A stretch of 64,000 nucleotides of DNA from Sphingomonas sp. SUN039. Its GTDB lineage: Bacteria > Pseudomonadota > Alphaproteobacteria > Sphingomonadales > Sphingomonadaceae. Each line of letters opens with the position of its first letter. Position 1 is the first letter of the stretch. A program made the translations under genes and the position numbers. This document shows positions 16,740-25,247 of this stretch, piece by piece. The stretch lies in NCBI RefSeq assembly GCF_024758725.1, contig NZ_CP096972.1:974001-1038000 (forward strand). Reading direction: 5' to 3'. The notes under the pieces are model-generated. The model did not search any database. It had not been told where the DNA came from and worked only from the letters and a program-made list of their open reading frames with translations.

Positions 16740-18083
16740 CTACCCCAGTTCGCTGTCCTTGACGCGCATCACCGCCAATGCGGCGCACAGCAACAGCACC
16801 CCCGCCAATGTCAGAACATTGCGCGCATCGCCACCCAGCAACGGCCCGTAGTAAAACGGCAGGGTCGCGGCGTTGAGCAGCATGGGCACGACGATCATCA
16901 TGTTGAATATACCCATGTAAACCCCCGTCCGCCGCGGCGGAATGCAACTGGCGAGCATCACATAAGGCGTTCCCATGATGCTGCCCCAGGCAATGCCGAC
17001 GCCGATTGCCGCACCGAACAACCAGGCCTTGTCCTGGATCATCGGGATCAGCGCCATGCCGATGCCGCCGCAAACGAGCGCGATCGCATGCGTCCGGCGT
17101 GGGCCGATTTTTCGAATGATCGGCACCATCGCCAGCGCCGAGGCAAAGGCGATGAAATTGTAGAACGCCGCCATTTCGCCATTGGTCAGCACCGCCGAAC
17201 GGAACCCGTCCGACACAGGGTCGCTGGTGCCATAGACCGACCGGCTGATCGAATAAGTGACATAGGTCCAGTAGCTGCCGAAGGCATACCATTGGAACAG
17301 CATCATGATGCCGAGCTTCTTCATCGGTGCCGGCATCTCGCGCATCGCCTCGAAGATTTCGGCGAAGGTCGAACCCGCCGATTTCGGCATGGCGGCGATT
17401 TCGGCGCGCTGTTCGGGCGTCAGCGGCAGTTCGGGTACGCGGATCACCGACCACAGGATCGTCGACAGCGACAGGACTGCGCCGATCATGAAGACGACGT
17501 GCACGGTATAGGGGATATTGTGCGCGTCGACTGCATCCTTGTTCATGCCGAACAGCCCGACGAGCAATGATGGCGTCCCGAGTGCGAGGCATTGCGCGAT
17601 GCCGGTGAACGCACTCTGGGTCAGGAATCCGGCGTTGTGCTGTTCGGGATTGAGCCGGTCGCTGACATAGGCGCGATAGGGCTCCATCGTGATGTTGTTG
17701 CCCGCGTCGAGCAGCCACAACAGGCTCGCCGCCATCAACAGGCTCGATGAAAACGGCATGACAAGCAGGCCGAGGCTGCACATGACGGCCCCGACGAGGA
17801 AATAAGGGGTACGGCGACCCCATTTGCTGTCGGTGCGGTCGCTCATCGCCCCGATGATCGGCTGGATAATCAGGCCGGTCATCGGACCCGCAAGCTGGAG
17901 CAACGGCAGCGCCGCTTCGTTCGCGCCGAGATAGCTGTAGATCGGTCCCATATTGCCCTGTTGCAGGCCGAACGAGAACTGCAGGCCGAGGAAGCCGAGA
18001 TTCATCTGCACGATCCGCCAGAGCGACAGATGCGGTTTTTGGGCGGCGCCGCTGGGCGCGATGCTCATGGTTGCACTGGTCAC
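16740..18083 (-). CDS. SUT-like sugar/proton symporter (GPH/MFS)
   Basis: This inner-membrane carrier has about twelve membrane segments over 447 residues. FSFGLQQGNMGPIYSYLGA and GPMTGLIIQPIIGAMSDRT resemble the first loops of plant sucrose transporters and bacterial sucrose or maltose carriers of this family, and WGRRTPY is the MFS loop motif. It likely imports sucrose or raffinose-type sugar with protons. I prefer the GTG start at 18083 because AGGGAGG lies six bases upstream; ATG 18068 is the alternative. The gene leads an operon with the alpha-galactosidase and is divergent from the TonB-dependent receptor, with two operators between. Confidence 0.9.
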   Translation of the reverse strand: MTSATMSIAPSGAAQKPHLSLWRIVQMNLGFLGLQFSFGLQQGNMGPIYSYLGANEAALPLLQLAGPMTGLIIQPIIGAMSDRTDSKWGRRTPYFLVGAVMCSLGLLVMPFSSSLLMAASLLWLLDAGNNITMEPYRAYVSDRLNPEQHNAGFLTQSAFTGIAQCLALGTPSLLVGLFGMNKDAVDAHNIPYTVHVVFMIGAVLSLSTILWSVIRVPELPLTPEQRAEIAAMPKSAGSTFAEIFEAMREMPAPMKKLGIMMLFQWYAFGSYWTYVTYSISRSVYGTSDPVSDGFRSAVLTNGEMAAFYNFIAFASALAMVPIIRKIGPRRTHAIALVCGGIGMALIPMIQDKAWLFGAAIGVGIAWGSIMGTPYVMLASCIPPRRTGVYMGIFNMMIVVPMLLNAATLPFYYGPLLGGDARNVLTLAGVLLLCAALAVMRVKDSELG

Positions 18084-18152
18084 GACGATCCTCCCTGGCC
18101 CTTTATGCAAGGCTTCTGGATTAGGGACGTAACAGGCGGACGGCGCAATGCA

Positions 18153-18164
18153 ACAATCGATTGC
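18153..18164. promoter_or_regulatory. LacI-type operator C (divergent transporter/receptor region)
   Basis: ACAATCGATTGC lies in the 172-base gap between the divergent symporter and TonB receptor genes. It is centred 23 bp, about two helical turns, from operator D, so one repressor tetramer or two dimers could occupy the same face of the DNA and shut both promoters. Confidence 0.8.
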
Positions 18165-18175
18165 AGATTCATGTT

Positions 18176-18187
18176 GCAATCGATTGC
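18176..18187. promoter_or_regulatory. LacI-type operator D (perfect palindrome)
   Basis: GCAATCGATTGC is the only perfect 12-base palindrome of the five sites and is extended by TT on the left. The central CG is typical of LacI-family operators. It lies about 70 bases upstream of the TonB receptor ATG. Confidence 0.82.
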
Positions 18188-18255
18188 TAGACGTGCGACT
18201 CAGGATGCGGACTTGCGTCAAGCAAGCATGCTCAATGTATATCCGGGGAGGATTT

Positions 18256-20763
18256 ATGAAGAATTCGGTTCGCCAAAGCGCTGCTTCTTTGGGCGCGATC
18301 GCGGTCATGATGGCGGTTTCCGCCCCGGCGTTTGCCCAAACCCCGGCTGCACCTGCTGCATCCGCAGAGCCGGGCCTCGACGAAATCGTTGTTACCGCCT
18401 CGGGTCGCGATAAGTCGCGTCTGCAAAGCGCGGTTGCGGTCACCAGCGTCGATGCGGCGACGATTGCGAACTTCAAGCCAGTGTCGGAATCCGAAATCTA
18501 CCGCTTGATCCCCGGCATTCAGGCTGCCGGTACAGCGGGTCCGGGCGGCAACTCGAACATCGCTGTGCGCGGCCTTCCGGTCGCAACCGGCGGCTCGCCG
18601 TTTGTCCAACTGCAGGAGGACGGCCTCCCCACCGTCCTGTTCGGCGACATCCAGTTCGGCAACAACGACTATTTCACGCGCTACGATGCCAGCGTCGAGC
18701 GTCTCGAATCGGTGCGCGGCGGCGGGGCGACGACCTATGCGTCGCAGGCGCCGGGCGCGATCATCAACTATATCAGCAATACCGGCGAGAAAGCGGGCGG
18801 GTTCTTCGGGATCAACCAGGGCCTCGATTTCCGCGAGGCGCGGGTCGATTTCCGCTATGGTGCACCCATCGGTGAAAACACGCGGTTCCACATCGGCGGC
18901 TTTTACAAGGTAGGTAACGGCCCGCTGAACAATTTCCGGGTCAGCAACAGCATCCAGATCAAGGCGAACCTCACGCAGGAATTCGGCGACGGCAAGGGCT
19001 ATGTCCGCCTGCTCGCCAAATTCGCCAACACCAAGGATCCGAACTACACCGGCGCGCCGGCGCTGGCGACGCGGAACGGCAACACCGTCAGCAACATCAC
19101 GCCATTCGCCGGGTTCGACGGGCGCAGCCAGAACAATTATTCAGTCTACAACACGACCGGGCTGTTTCTCAACCGCGCGGGCACGGCACTGGAGCGCCGC
19201 GACATCGATGGCATCACCACCAAGCAGTTCTCGATCGGCGCGCAGTTCCATTACGAATTCGGCGACAATTTCACCGTCGATAACAACTTCCGCTGGAGCG
19301 ACATCAGCGGCGCGTTCGCGGCGCCGTTCCTCAACCTGACGCGGACCACGGGCATCATCGGTTCGACCGTGAACGGCGGCGTCGTGGCCTCGCTGCGCTA
19401 TGCAGCGGGTCCGCGCGCCGGACAGGTCTACACCGGCACCTATGTCGACAATAACGTCAACGTGCGGACCAACATCCGCGATGCGGGTTCGATCGCCAAC
19501 GACCTAGCGCTGTCGGGCAAGTTCGATGCGGGCTTTGCCAAGGTCACCGCGCGCGCTGGCCTGTTCGTGATGAGGCAGAACATCGGGATGGACTGGCACG
19601 TCAACCAGTCGACCCGCGAAGTCAGCGGCGACAATCCGGCGCAGCTCGACCTTTACACGGCGGCGGGCGCGCGGCTGACCAACGAAGGCATCTCGGGCTA
19701 CAACAACAACTGGGGCACGTGCTGCGCACGCGATTACGATCTGAGCTACACCAACACCGCGCCATTCCTGTCGCTCGATCTCGACGGCGAAGCTTTTGCG
19801 CTCGACGGCAGTGTCCGCTTCGAGAACGTGAAGGCCAAGGGCGGCGGCACGCAAGGCGGCACGACGATCACGGTGAGTTCGGGTGGCGTGAACCTGCCCG
19901 CGCTGCTCAGCAACAGCGTCCGCGAGGTGGTCGATTATTCGCGCAGCTACACCAGCTGGACCGCGGGTGCGCTGTGGAAGGCGAATGCTAACACCAGCAT
20001 CTTCATCCGTGCGTCGAAGGGCGGACGTTTCAACGGCGACCGTCAGACTTTCGGCGGCAAGTTCACGACGACCGGCGCGCTGTGCACCAGTGCCCAGGCA
20101 CGGGCCGCGACCAACGGTTGCACGGCCGATGGTGTCACCCCCTCGGTCGATTTTGTGAACCAGTATGAGATCGGGATAAAGAACCGTGGCAACATCGGAA
20201 CCGGGCGTTATTCGGTCGAATTCTCGCTGCTGAAGGCCGATTTCAAGCAGAGCACGTTCGAACTGTCGGCCACGCGCTGCGGCGGTGCGGCGGGCGGGTG
20301 CATCATCGACTCGAAGTATCGCTCGACGGGTGCGGAGTTCTTCGGAACCTTGTCGTTCGGCGCTTTCTCGCTGGTCGCCAACGCCACCTATTCGGACTCG
20401 CAACAGCTCGACGGCACGACCTATCGCCGCGCCTCGTATCTGCCGAGCCTGACCTATACGGTGTCGACCAACTATGACATCGGCGATATGGTGACTTTGG
20501 GCCTTGCCGCCACCGGCCAGTCGAGCGTGCGCGACGATCCGGGCAATGTCTATCCGGGCGGAATCATCGTGAATTCGACGATCTCGGTGCGGCCGGTCGA
20601 ACATCTGGAAGTCGGGTTGCAGGCGTACAACCTGTTCAACAAGCTCGATTTCCGCGGCAACGGCAGCAATGTCGCCGATGTGACCGGGGCGAATTCGGTC
20701 GTGCTGACGGGCACGCCGGTTGTCGGCCAGACGTTCCTCGGCACGCTGAAATACAGCTTCTGA
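18256..20763 (+). CDS. TonB-dependent outer-membrane receptor, probable sugar importer
   Basis: This 835-residue protein has a signal peptide cleaved after AFA (about residue 27), a stretch DEIVVTASGR typical of the start of the plug or TonB box region, a plug domain (IPGIQAAGTAG, NIAVRGLP, ESVRGGG) and a beta barrel ending in a terminal phenylalanine (LGTLKYSF). Such receptors import nutrients across the outer membrane with energy from TonB. Its operators and neighbours indicate a sucrose or raffinose-type sugar rather than a siderophore. GGGGAGG precedes the ATG at 18256. A strong terminator follows the gene. Confidence 0.93.
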   Translation: MKNSVRQSAASLGAIAVMMAVSAPAFAQTPAAPAASAEPGLDEIVVTASGRDKSRLQSAVAVTSVDAATIANFKPVSESEIYRLIPGIQAAGTAGPGGNSNIAVRGLPVATGGSPFVQLQEDGLPTVLFGDIQFGNNDYFTRYDASVERLESVRGGGATTYASQAPGAIINYISNTGEKAGGFFGINQGLDFREARVDFRYGAPIGENTRFHIGGFYKVGNGPLNNFRVSNSIQIKANLTQEFGDGKGYVRLLAKFANTKDPNYTGAPALATRNGNTVSNITPFAGFDGRSQNNYSVYNTTGLFLNRAGTALERRDIDGITTKQFSIGAQFHYEFGDNFTVDNNFRWSDISGAFAAPFLNLTRTTGIIGSTVNGGVVASLRYAAGPRAGQVYTGTYVDNNVNVRTNIRDAGSIANDLALSGKFDAGFAKVTARAGLFVMRQNIGMDWHVNQSTREVSGDNPAQLDLYTAAGARLTNEGISGYNNNWGTCCARDYDLSYTNTAPFLSLDLDGEAFALDGSVRFENVKAKGGGTQGGTTITVSSGGVNLPALLSNSVREVVDYSRSYTSWTAGALWKANANTSIFIRASKGGRFNGDRQTFGGKFTTTGALCTSAQARAATNGCTADGVTPSVDFVNQYEIGIKNRGNIGTGRYSVEFSLLKADFKQSTFELSATRCGGAAGGCIIDSKYRSTGAEFFGTLSFGAFSLVANATYSDSQQLDGTTYRRASYLPSLTYTVSTNYDIGDMVTLGLAATGQSSVRDDPGNVYPGGIIVNSTISVRPVEHLEVGLQAYNLFNKLDFRGNGSNVADVTGANSVVLTGTPVVGQTFLGTLKYSF

Positions 20764-20793
20764 GTTTAATCCATCGGGTCGCGCCGGTTAGGG

Positions 20794-20825
20794 AGGGGAG
20801 CGGTCATCGACCGCTCCCCTTTTTC
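20794..20825 (+). terminator. Rho-independent terminator after TonB receptor
   Basis: A perfect 12-bp stem (20794-20805 with 20809-20820) with a three-base loop is followed by a run of T. It lies 30 bases after the TonB receptor stop and should end or reduce transcription before the TPR/oxygenase gene. Confidence 0.88.
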
Positions 20826-20859
20826 CGTTCAAAGCGCGGAAGATGGAGCGGGGGAGGCA

Positions 20860-22317
20860 ATGACCGGCATTGCGGCAGCACGACAGGCGATGCAGGCGGG
20901 GCGCGCCGACCTCGCCGTGCCGATGCTTGACGCGCTGCACCGTGACCGGCCCAGCGACATCGATATTGCGCGGCTTCTAGGCTTCGCGTTGCGGCAGGAG
21001 CAGCGACTGGTCGAGGCCGAGTCCGTGTTTGCGGCGGCGACCGGAACCTCCGATCCCGGATGCAGTTTCGGACTGGCCCAAACGCGCTACGAGCTGGGCC
21101 TTCCGTCGGCGACATTGTTCGAGCAAGCTGGTCGCCTCGATCCAGCCAACCCCGATATCGTGAAGAACCGCGCGGCAGCCATGGCGGCAGAGGGCGATAC
21201 GGCAGGTGCAGAGCGCCTGCTGGGAACCGCGCTGGCGCAGCACCCGGCTTGGCTCGACGGCCACAAGGGGCTGGCGACCTTGCGCTGGACTCGCGGCGAC
21301 CAGACGCGCTTTGTCGACAGCTACGCGACGGCATGCCGCGCGCAGCCGGAGAAGGCCGCGCTGTGGCTTGCGTGGTTTGCGGCGGTTACGCAGACGCGTG
21401 ACTGGGCAGCGGCGGGCGCAATCCTCGACCAGGCCGAGCAACATCTGGGTACGACAGCGGGTATCGCTGCCAGTCGTTTTTTTCTCGCCAGCGAGTCGGG
21501 CGACACCGCAACTGCCGACGCACTATTCGCCGCAACCGGCAACATAACAGGCGATGCGACCAACCTGACCCGCATCCGCTACCTGCTGAGGCGCGGGAGA
21601 TTTGCCGAGGCGCAGGATCTGGCGTTGCCGCTGACCCGAACCACATCAGCGACCCTGTTCTGGCCGTATCTCTCGCTGATCTGGCGACTGACCGGAGACG
21701 CGCGCCACGAATGGCTCGACCGGCCCGAAACTTCGATCAAATCCGTCGATGTCGATCTTACGGCGAGCGAGTACATCGAACTCGCCGAGGTGCTGCGCGG
21801 GCTGCACGACATGGCGCGGCCCTATGTCGAACAGTCGGTGCGCGGGGGCACCCAGACCGACCGTTCGGTCATGCTGCGGCACGAACCGATCCTGCAAAGG
21901 ACGCGCGCGGCGTGGATCGACGCCATCCGGGGCTATGTCGCGGACCTGCCGCCGCTCGAGGAAGGCCACCCGCTGCTCGGCACCCCGCGCACCCAATTGC
22001 TGATCGAGGGCAGCTGGTCGGTACGACTGCTGAGACAGGGGCATAATGTGCCGCACACCCATCCGATGGGCTGGCTGAGTACGGCGTTCTACATTGCGCT
22101 GCCCGACACTGCCGCGATGGGGCCGCCGCCAGCCGGACATATCGCGTTCGGCACGCCGCCTGCCGATCTCGGCCTCGACCTGAAGCCGTATCGCACTATT
22201 GTCCCGCGCGTCGGGCAATCGGCAGTGTTCCCCTCGACGATGTGGCACAGCACTTTGCCGTTCGATGACGGCGAGCGGCTGGTGCTGGCGCTCGATGTTC
22301 GCCGTCCGGCGTATTGA
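20860..22317 (+). CDS. TPR protein with C-terminal 2OG-Fe(II) oxygenase domain
   Basis: This 485-residue protein has two parts. Residues 1 to about 300 form alpha-helical TPR-like repeats, and the last hundred residues look like a 2-oxoglutarate/Fe(II) oxygenase: His399 and His401 in PHTHPMGW, His463 in STMWHSTLPF and an arginine near 473 (DDGERLVL) for 2-oxoglutarate. It has no signal peptide. Genes of this kind often sit beside TonB receptors and halogenase-type genes in sphingomonads and Caulobacter relatives; that is my recollection. It follows the receptor after a terminator, so it may be transcribed by read-through or a weak promoter. The substrate is unknown. Confidence 0.72.
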   Translation: MTGIAAARQAMQAGRADLAVPMLDALHRDRPSDIDIARLLGFALRQEQRLVEAESVFAAATGTSDPGCSFGLAQTRYELGLPSATLFEQAGRLDPANPDIVKNRAAAMAAEGDTAGAERLLGTALAQHPAWLDGHKGLATLRWTRGDQTRFVDSYATACRAQPEKAALWLAWFAAVTQTRDWAAAGAILDQAEQHLGTTAGIAASRFFLASESGDTATADALFAATGNITGDATNLTRIRYLLRRGRFAEAQDLALPLTRTTSATLFWPYLSLIWRLTGDARHEWLDRPETSIKSVDVDLTASEYIELAEVLRGLHDMARPYVEQSVRGGTQTDRSVMLRHEPILQRTRAAWIDAIRGYVADLPPLEEGHPLLGTPRTQLLIEGSWSVRLLRQGHNVPHTHPMGWLSTAFYIALPDTAAMGPPPAGHIAFGTPPADLGLDLKPYRTIVPRVGQSAVFPSTMWHSTLPFDDGERLVLALDVRRPAY

Positions 22318-22331
22318 GTGATGTCCGACTT

Positions 22332-22415
22332 CCCTGAGCTTGTCGAAGGGCTTTTCTTCTTTCTCCAAGCATGAATGCAAAGAAGTGGGGCTTCGACAAG
22401 CTCAGCCAAGTCGGC
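22332..22415. repeat. Copies of sphingomonad CTTCGACAAGCTCAG repeat
   Basis: CTGAGCTTGTCGAAG (22334-22348) and its inverse CTTCGACAAGCTCAG (22391-22405) flank a 42-base gap and could pair. The right-hand copy continues into CCAAGTCGG, as do the copies at 28805 and 33446. It lies between the oxygenase and halogenase-type genes and may act as a hairpin terminator or a REP-like element. Confidence 0.75.
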
Positions 22416-22441
22416 AGGGGGAGAGCGCTATTGACTGCGCC

Positions 22442-22453
22442 ACAATCGATTGC
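22442..22453. promoter_or_regulatory. LacI-type operator E (upstream of halogenase-type gene)
   Basis: ACAATCGATTGC lies 12 bases before the ATG of the flavin halogenase-type gene. It matches the shared palindrome at 11 of 12 positions. A repressor bound here would block transcription or the start region directly, so the halogenase-type gene appears to belong to the sugar regulon. Confidence 0.78.
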
Positions 22454-22465
22454 GATGCCAGCCCT

Positions 22466-23974
22466 ATGAAGCAGACTAACCCCCGTGCGATCCGCTCTAT
22501 CGTCATCGTCGGCGGCGGCACTGCGGGCTGGATGACGGCAGCGGCGCTGGCCAATGCGTTGAAGGCGCACTGTACCGTCACGCTGATCGAAAGCGACGAA
22601 ATCGGCACTGTCGGCGTCGGCGAGGCGACGATCCCGCCGATCCGCACCTTCAACGCGACGCTCGGCATCGACGAGAACGAGTTCGTCCGCGCGACGCAGG
22701 GTTCGTTCAAACTGGGCATCGAGTTCGTCGATTGGGGGCGGCGCGACCACCGCTATTTCCACCCCTTCGGCACCTATGGCCGCGATTTCGACATGGTGCC
22801 ACTGCACCAATACTGGCTCGACGCGCAGCGCAAAGGCGAGGCACCGCCGCTCGACGATCTGTGCATGGCGTGGGCTGCGGCAAGTCGCGGCAAGTTCGCA
22901 CAACCGTCTGCGGACCCGCGCAGCGTCGCGTCCACCTTCGACTATGCCTATCATTTCGACGCCGGGCTCTATGCACGTTTCCTGCGGACCTATGCCGAGG
23001 CGCGGGGCGTCGTGCGGATCGAGGGCAAGATCGCCGATTACGAGCAAACCGCCGAAACCGGGTTCATCCGCTCGGTCACGCTGGAGGACGGGCGCGGGTT
23101 TGCCGGCGACCTGTTCATCGATTGCTCGGGCTTTCGCGGGCTGCTGATCGAGGGCGCGCTGGAGACGGGCTATCAGGACTGGACGCACTGGCTGCCCTGC
23201 GACCGCGCGCTGGCGGTGCCGTGCGAACGCGCGAGCGAGTTCACCCCCTACACCCGCTCGACCGCGCGCGAGGCGGGCTGGCAATGGCGCATCCCGCTGC
23301 AACACCGCACTGGCAATGGCTATGTCTATTGCAGCAAGTTCATCGACGAGGCGGCGGCGGCCGAAAAACTGCTCGCCAATCTCGACGGCAAGGCGCTCGC
23401 CGATCCGAAGCCGCTGCGCTTCGTCACCGGGCGGCGGAACCTGTTCTGGAACAAGAATGTCGTCGCCATCGGCCTGTCGGGCGGGTTCATGGAGCCGCTC
23501 GAATCGACCAGCATCCATTTGATCCAGGCCGGGATTGCCAAGCTGCTCGCGCTGTTCCCCGACCGCGACTTCGATCCATTGGTAACCGACGAATACAACC
23601 GCCTCGGCATCGCCGAGTTCGAGCGCATCCGCGACTTTATCATCCTGCACTACAAGCTGACGACGCGCACCGACACCGAGCTATGGCGCTATTGCGGCGC
23701 GATGGACGTGCCCGACAGCGTGACCTGGAAGATCGACCATTTCCGCCGCTACGGCCGCTTGCTGGCGCGCGAAGCCGATCTGTTCGGCCCGCCGAGCTGG
23801 TTGGCGGTGCATGTCGGGCAGGGGAATATGCCGGAGGCCACTGACCCGCTGCTGGCGCATCGGGGACAGGACAGTGCGGTGTTTCTTCGCAAGCTCGCCG
23901 ATGCGCTGGCGCGGGCAGGGGAAGGTATGCCGACACATGCGGGGTATATCGAGGCGAATTGCCGGGCGGGATGA
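22466..23974 (+). CDS. Flavin-dependent tryptophan-halogenase-family protein
   Basis: This 502-residue FAD enzyme has the GGGTAGW dinucleotide motif (16-22), the halogenase hallmark WQWRIP (272-277), the active-site lysine Lys82 in SFKLGIEF and Glu346 in EPLESTSI, equivalent to Lys79 and Glu346 of PrnA. All residues needed for hypohalite-type chemistry are therefore present. Family members halogenate tryptophan, indoles or phenols, but the many copies found next to TonB receptors have no proven natural substrate. The ATG at 22466 lies just after operator E, which ties it to the sucrose/raffinose genes. It may act on an aromatic sugar conjugate or do something else; that is speculation. Confidence 0.9.
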   Translation: MKQTNPRAIRSIVIVGGGTAGWMTAAALANALKAHCTVTLIESDEIGTVGVGEATIPPIRTFNATLGIDENEFVRATQGSFKLGIEFVDWGRRDHRYFHPFGTYGRDFDMVPLHQYWLDAQRKGEAPPLDDLCMAWAAASRGKFAQPSADPRSVASTFDYAYHFDAGLYARFLRTYAEARGVVRIEGKIADYEQTAETGFIRSVTLEDGRGFAGDLFIDCSGFRGLLIEGALETGYQDWTHWLPCDRALAVPCERASEFTPYTRSTAREAGWQWRIPLQHRTGNGYVYCSKFIDEAAAAEKLLANLDGKALADPKPLRFVTGRRNLFWNKNVVAIGLSGGFMEPLESTSIHLIQAGIAKLLALFPDRDFDPLVTDEYNRLGIAEFERIRDFIILHYKLTTRTDTELWRYCGAMDVPDSVTWKIDHFRRYGRLLAREADLFGPPSWLAVHVGQGNMPEATDPLLAHRGQDSAVFLRKLADALARAGEGMPTHAGYIEANCRAG

Positions 23975-24017
23975 CAAACTCCTCCCCAGCGCAGCGCAGG
24001 GGGGGGGTGAGGCGTGC

Positions 24018-24107
24018 TGGCGGACAGGGTGGGATTCGAACCCACGGTGAGCTTGCACCCACGACGGTTTTCAAGACCGTAGCCTTAAACCACTCGGCCA
24101 CCTGTCC
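24018..24107 (-). tRNA. tRNA-Ser(UGA)
   Basis: This 90-base tRNA on the minus strand has a seven-pair acceptor stem (GGACAGG with CCTGTCC), discriminator G and encoded CCA. The anticodon loop CTTGAAA gives anticodon TGA. The long variable arm (CGTGGGTGCAAGCTCACC) is typical of tRNA-Ser, and the T loop GGTTCGAATCC is canonical. Confidence 0.97.
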
Positions 24108-24200
24108 GCACACGATCCGGTTACGGATGCAAGGCGCGCCGTGCAAGCCGCGCGACGAAACGGGATTCGCAAAGCGGCCCGCCTGTGCCATGGTCGGGCG

Positions 24201-25247
24201 ATGCGGGGGTTCAGACAGTTCGGATATGCGGTCGCGATGGCGGTGCTGGTGGTGCCGGTGGCGCAGCTCGGCGGCGGACGGGCGTTTGCCCAGTCCGAGG
24301 ATGCCGGATTTCAGGCCTATCTTCAGCAGGTTGCCGGGATCGCCCGCGCGCAGGGCGTGTCGCAGGGGACGATCGACAGTGTCCTGCCGACGCTGACCTT
24401 CAACGCCCGCGTCGTCGAATTCGACCGGCAACAGCCCGAAACCAATCCCAATGCGCCGATCCCCAAATTCGCGCCCTATCGCGCGCAGCATGTCGATAGC
24501 GCGCGGATTACGCGGGGTCGTGCCAAATACGCCGCGCTCCGGCCGCTGCTCCAGCGCGTCGAGCGCGAGACCGGGGTGCCCGAGGGCATCATGATCTCGA
24601 TTTACGGCAACGAGACCAATTACGGCGCGTTCACCGGCAATTTCGACCTCGCCCGCGCGCTGGCGAGCCTGGCCTATGAGGGGCGGCGGCGCGCGCTGTT
24701 CCAGCAGGAATTCATCGATACGCTGAAACTGATGGACCGGGGATACCGGCGCGACCAGCTGGTCGGCAGCTGGGCGGGGGCGACGGGCTATCCGCAATTT
24801 CTGCCGTCGGTCGTGCTGCGGCTGGCGCGCGACGGCGATGGCGATGGGCGTGCCGACATCTGGCGGAGCGAAGCCGATGCGCTCGCCAGTATCGCCAATT
24901 ATTTCCGCGATGCGGGCTGGCGACCGGGGCAGCCTTGGGGCGTGGCAGCGAGCGTACCCGCGTCGCTCGACCGCAATGCCATCGCCAACCGCACCAACAG
25001 CCCACGCTGCCCGCGCGTCCATGCCCGTCACAGCATGTGGAAAACCGTCGGCGAATGGCGCGCGCTGGGCGTGACACCAGTGTCGTCGAAGCTGCGCGAC
25101 AGCGATATGGCTTCGCTGCTCGAACCCGACGGGCCGGGGGCGACCGCCTATCTGCTGACCGGCAATTACCGGGTGATCCTCGACTACAATTGTTCGAATT
25201 TCTACGGCCTGTCGGTCGGGCTGCTGGCCGATGCGGTTGCGGGCTGA
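24201..25247 (+). CDS. Lytic murein transglycosylase, MltB family
   Basis: This 348-residue exported protein starts with a signal peptide (VAMAVLVVPVAQLGGG...RAFAQ). SIYGNETNYG holds the catalytic Glu138, and the GSWAGATGYPQFLPS stretch is a GH103/MltB hallmark. It cleaves the peptidoglycan glycan chain with formation of anhydro-muropeptides. No lipobox is visible, so it should be a soluble periplasmic form. It overlaps rlpA by 17 bases, and a PBP5-like gene follows, forming a small cell-wall group. Confidence 0.92.
   Translation: MRGFRQFGYAVAMAVLVVPVAQLGGGRAFAQSEDAGFQAYLQQVAGIARAQGVSQGTIDSVLPTLTFNARVVEFDRQQPETNPNAPIPKFAPYRAQHVDSARITRGRAKYAALRPLLQRVERETGVPEGIMISIYGNETNYGAFTGNFDLARALASLAYEGRRRALFQQEFIDTLKLMDRGYRRDQLVGSWAGATGYPQFLPSVVLRLARDGDGDGRADIWRSEADALASIANYFRDAGWRPGQPWGVAASVPASLDRNAIANRTNSPRCPRVHARHSMWKTVGEWRALGVTPVSSKLRDSDMASLLEPDGPGATAYLLTGNYRVILDYNCSNFYGLSVGLLADAVAG

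Noticed and set aside
24018-24107. tRNA-Ser as an integration site for a mobile element
   Set aside because: No integrase, no direct repeat of the tRNA 3' end and no foreign genes lie beside it; flanks are housekeeping genes.
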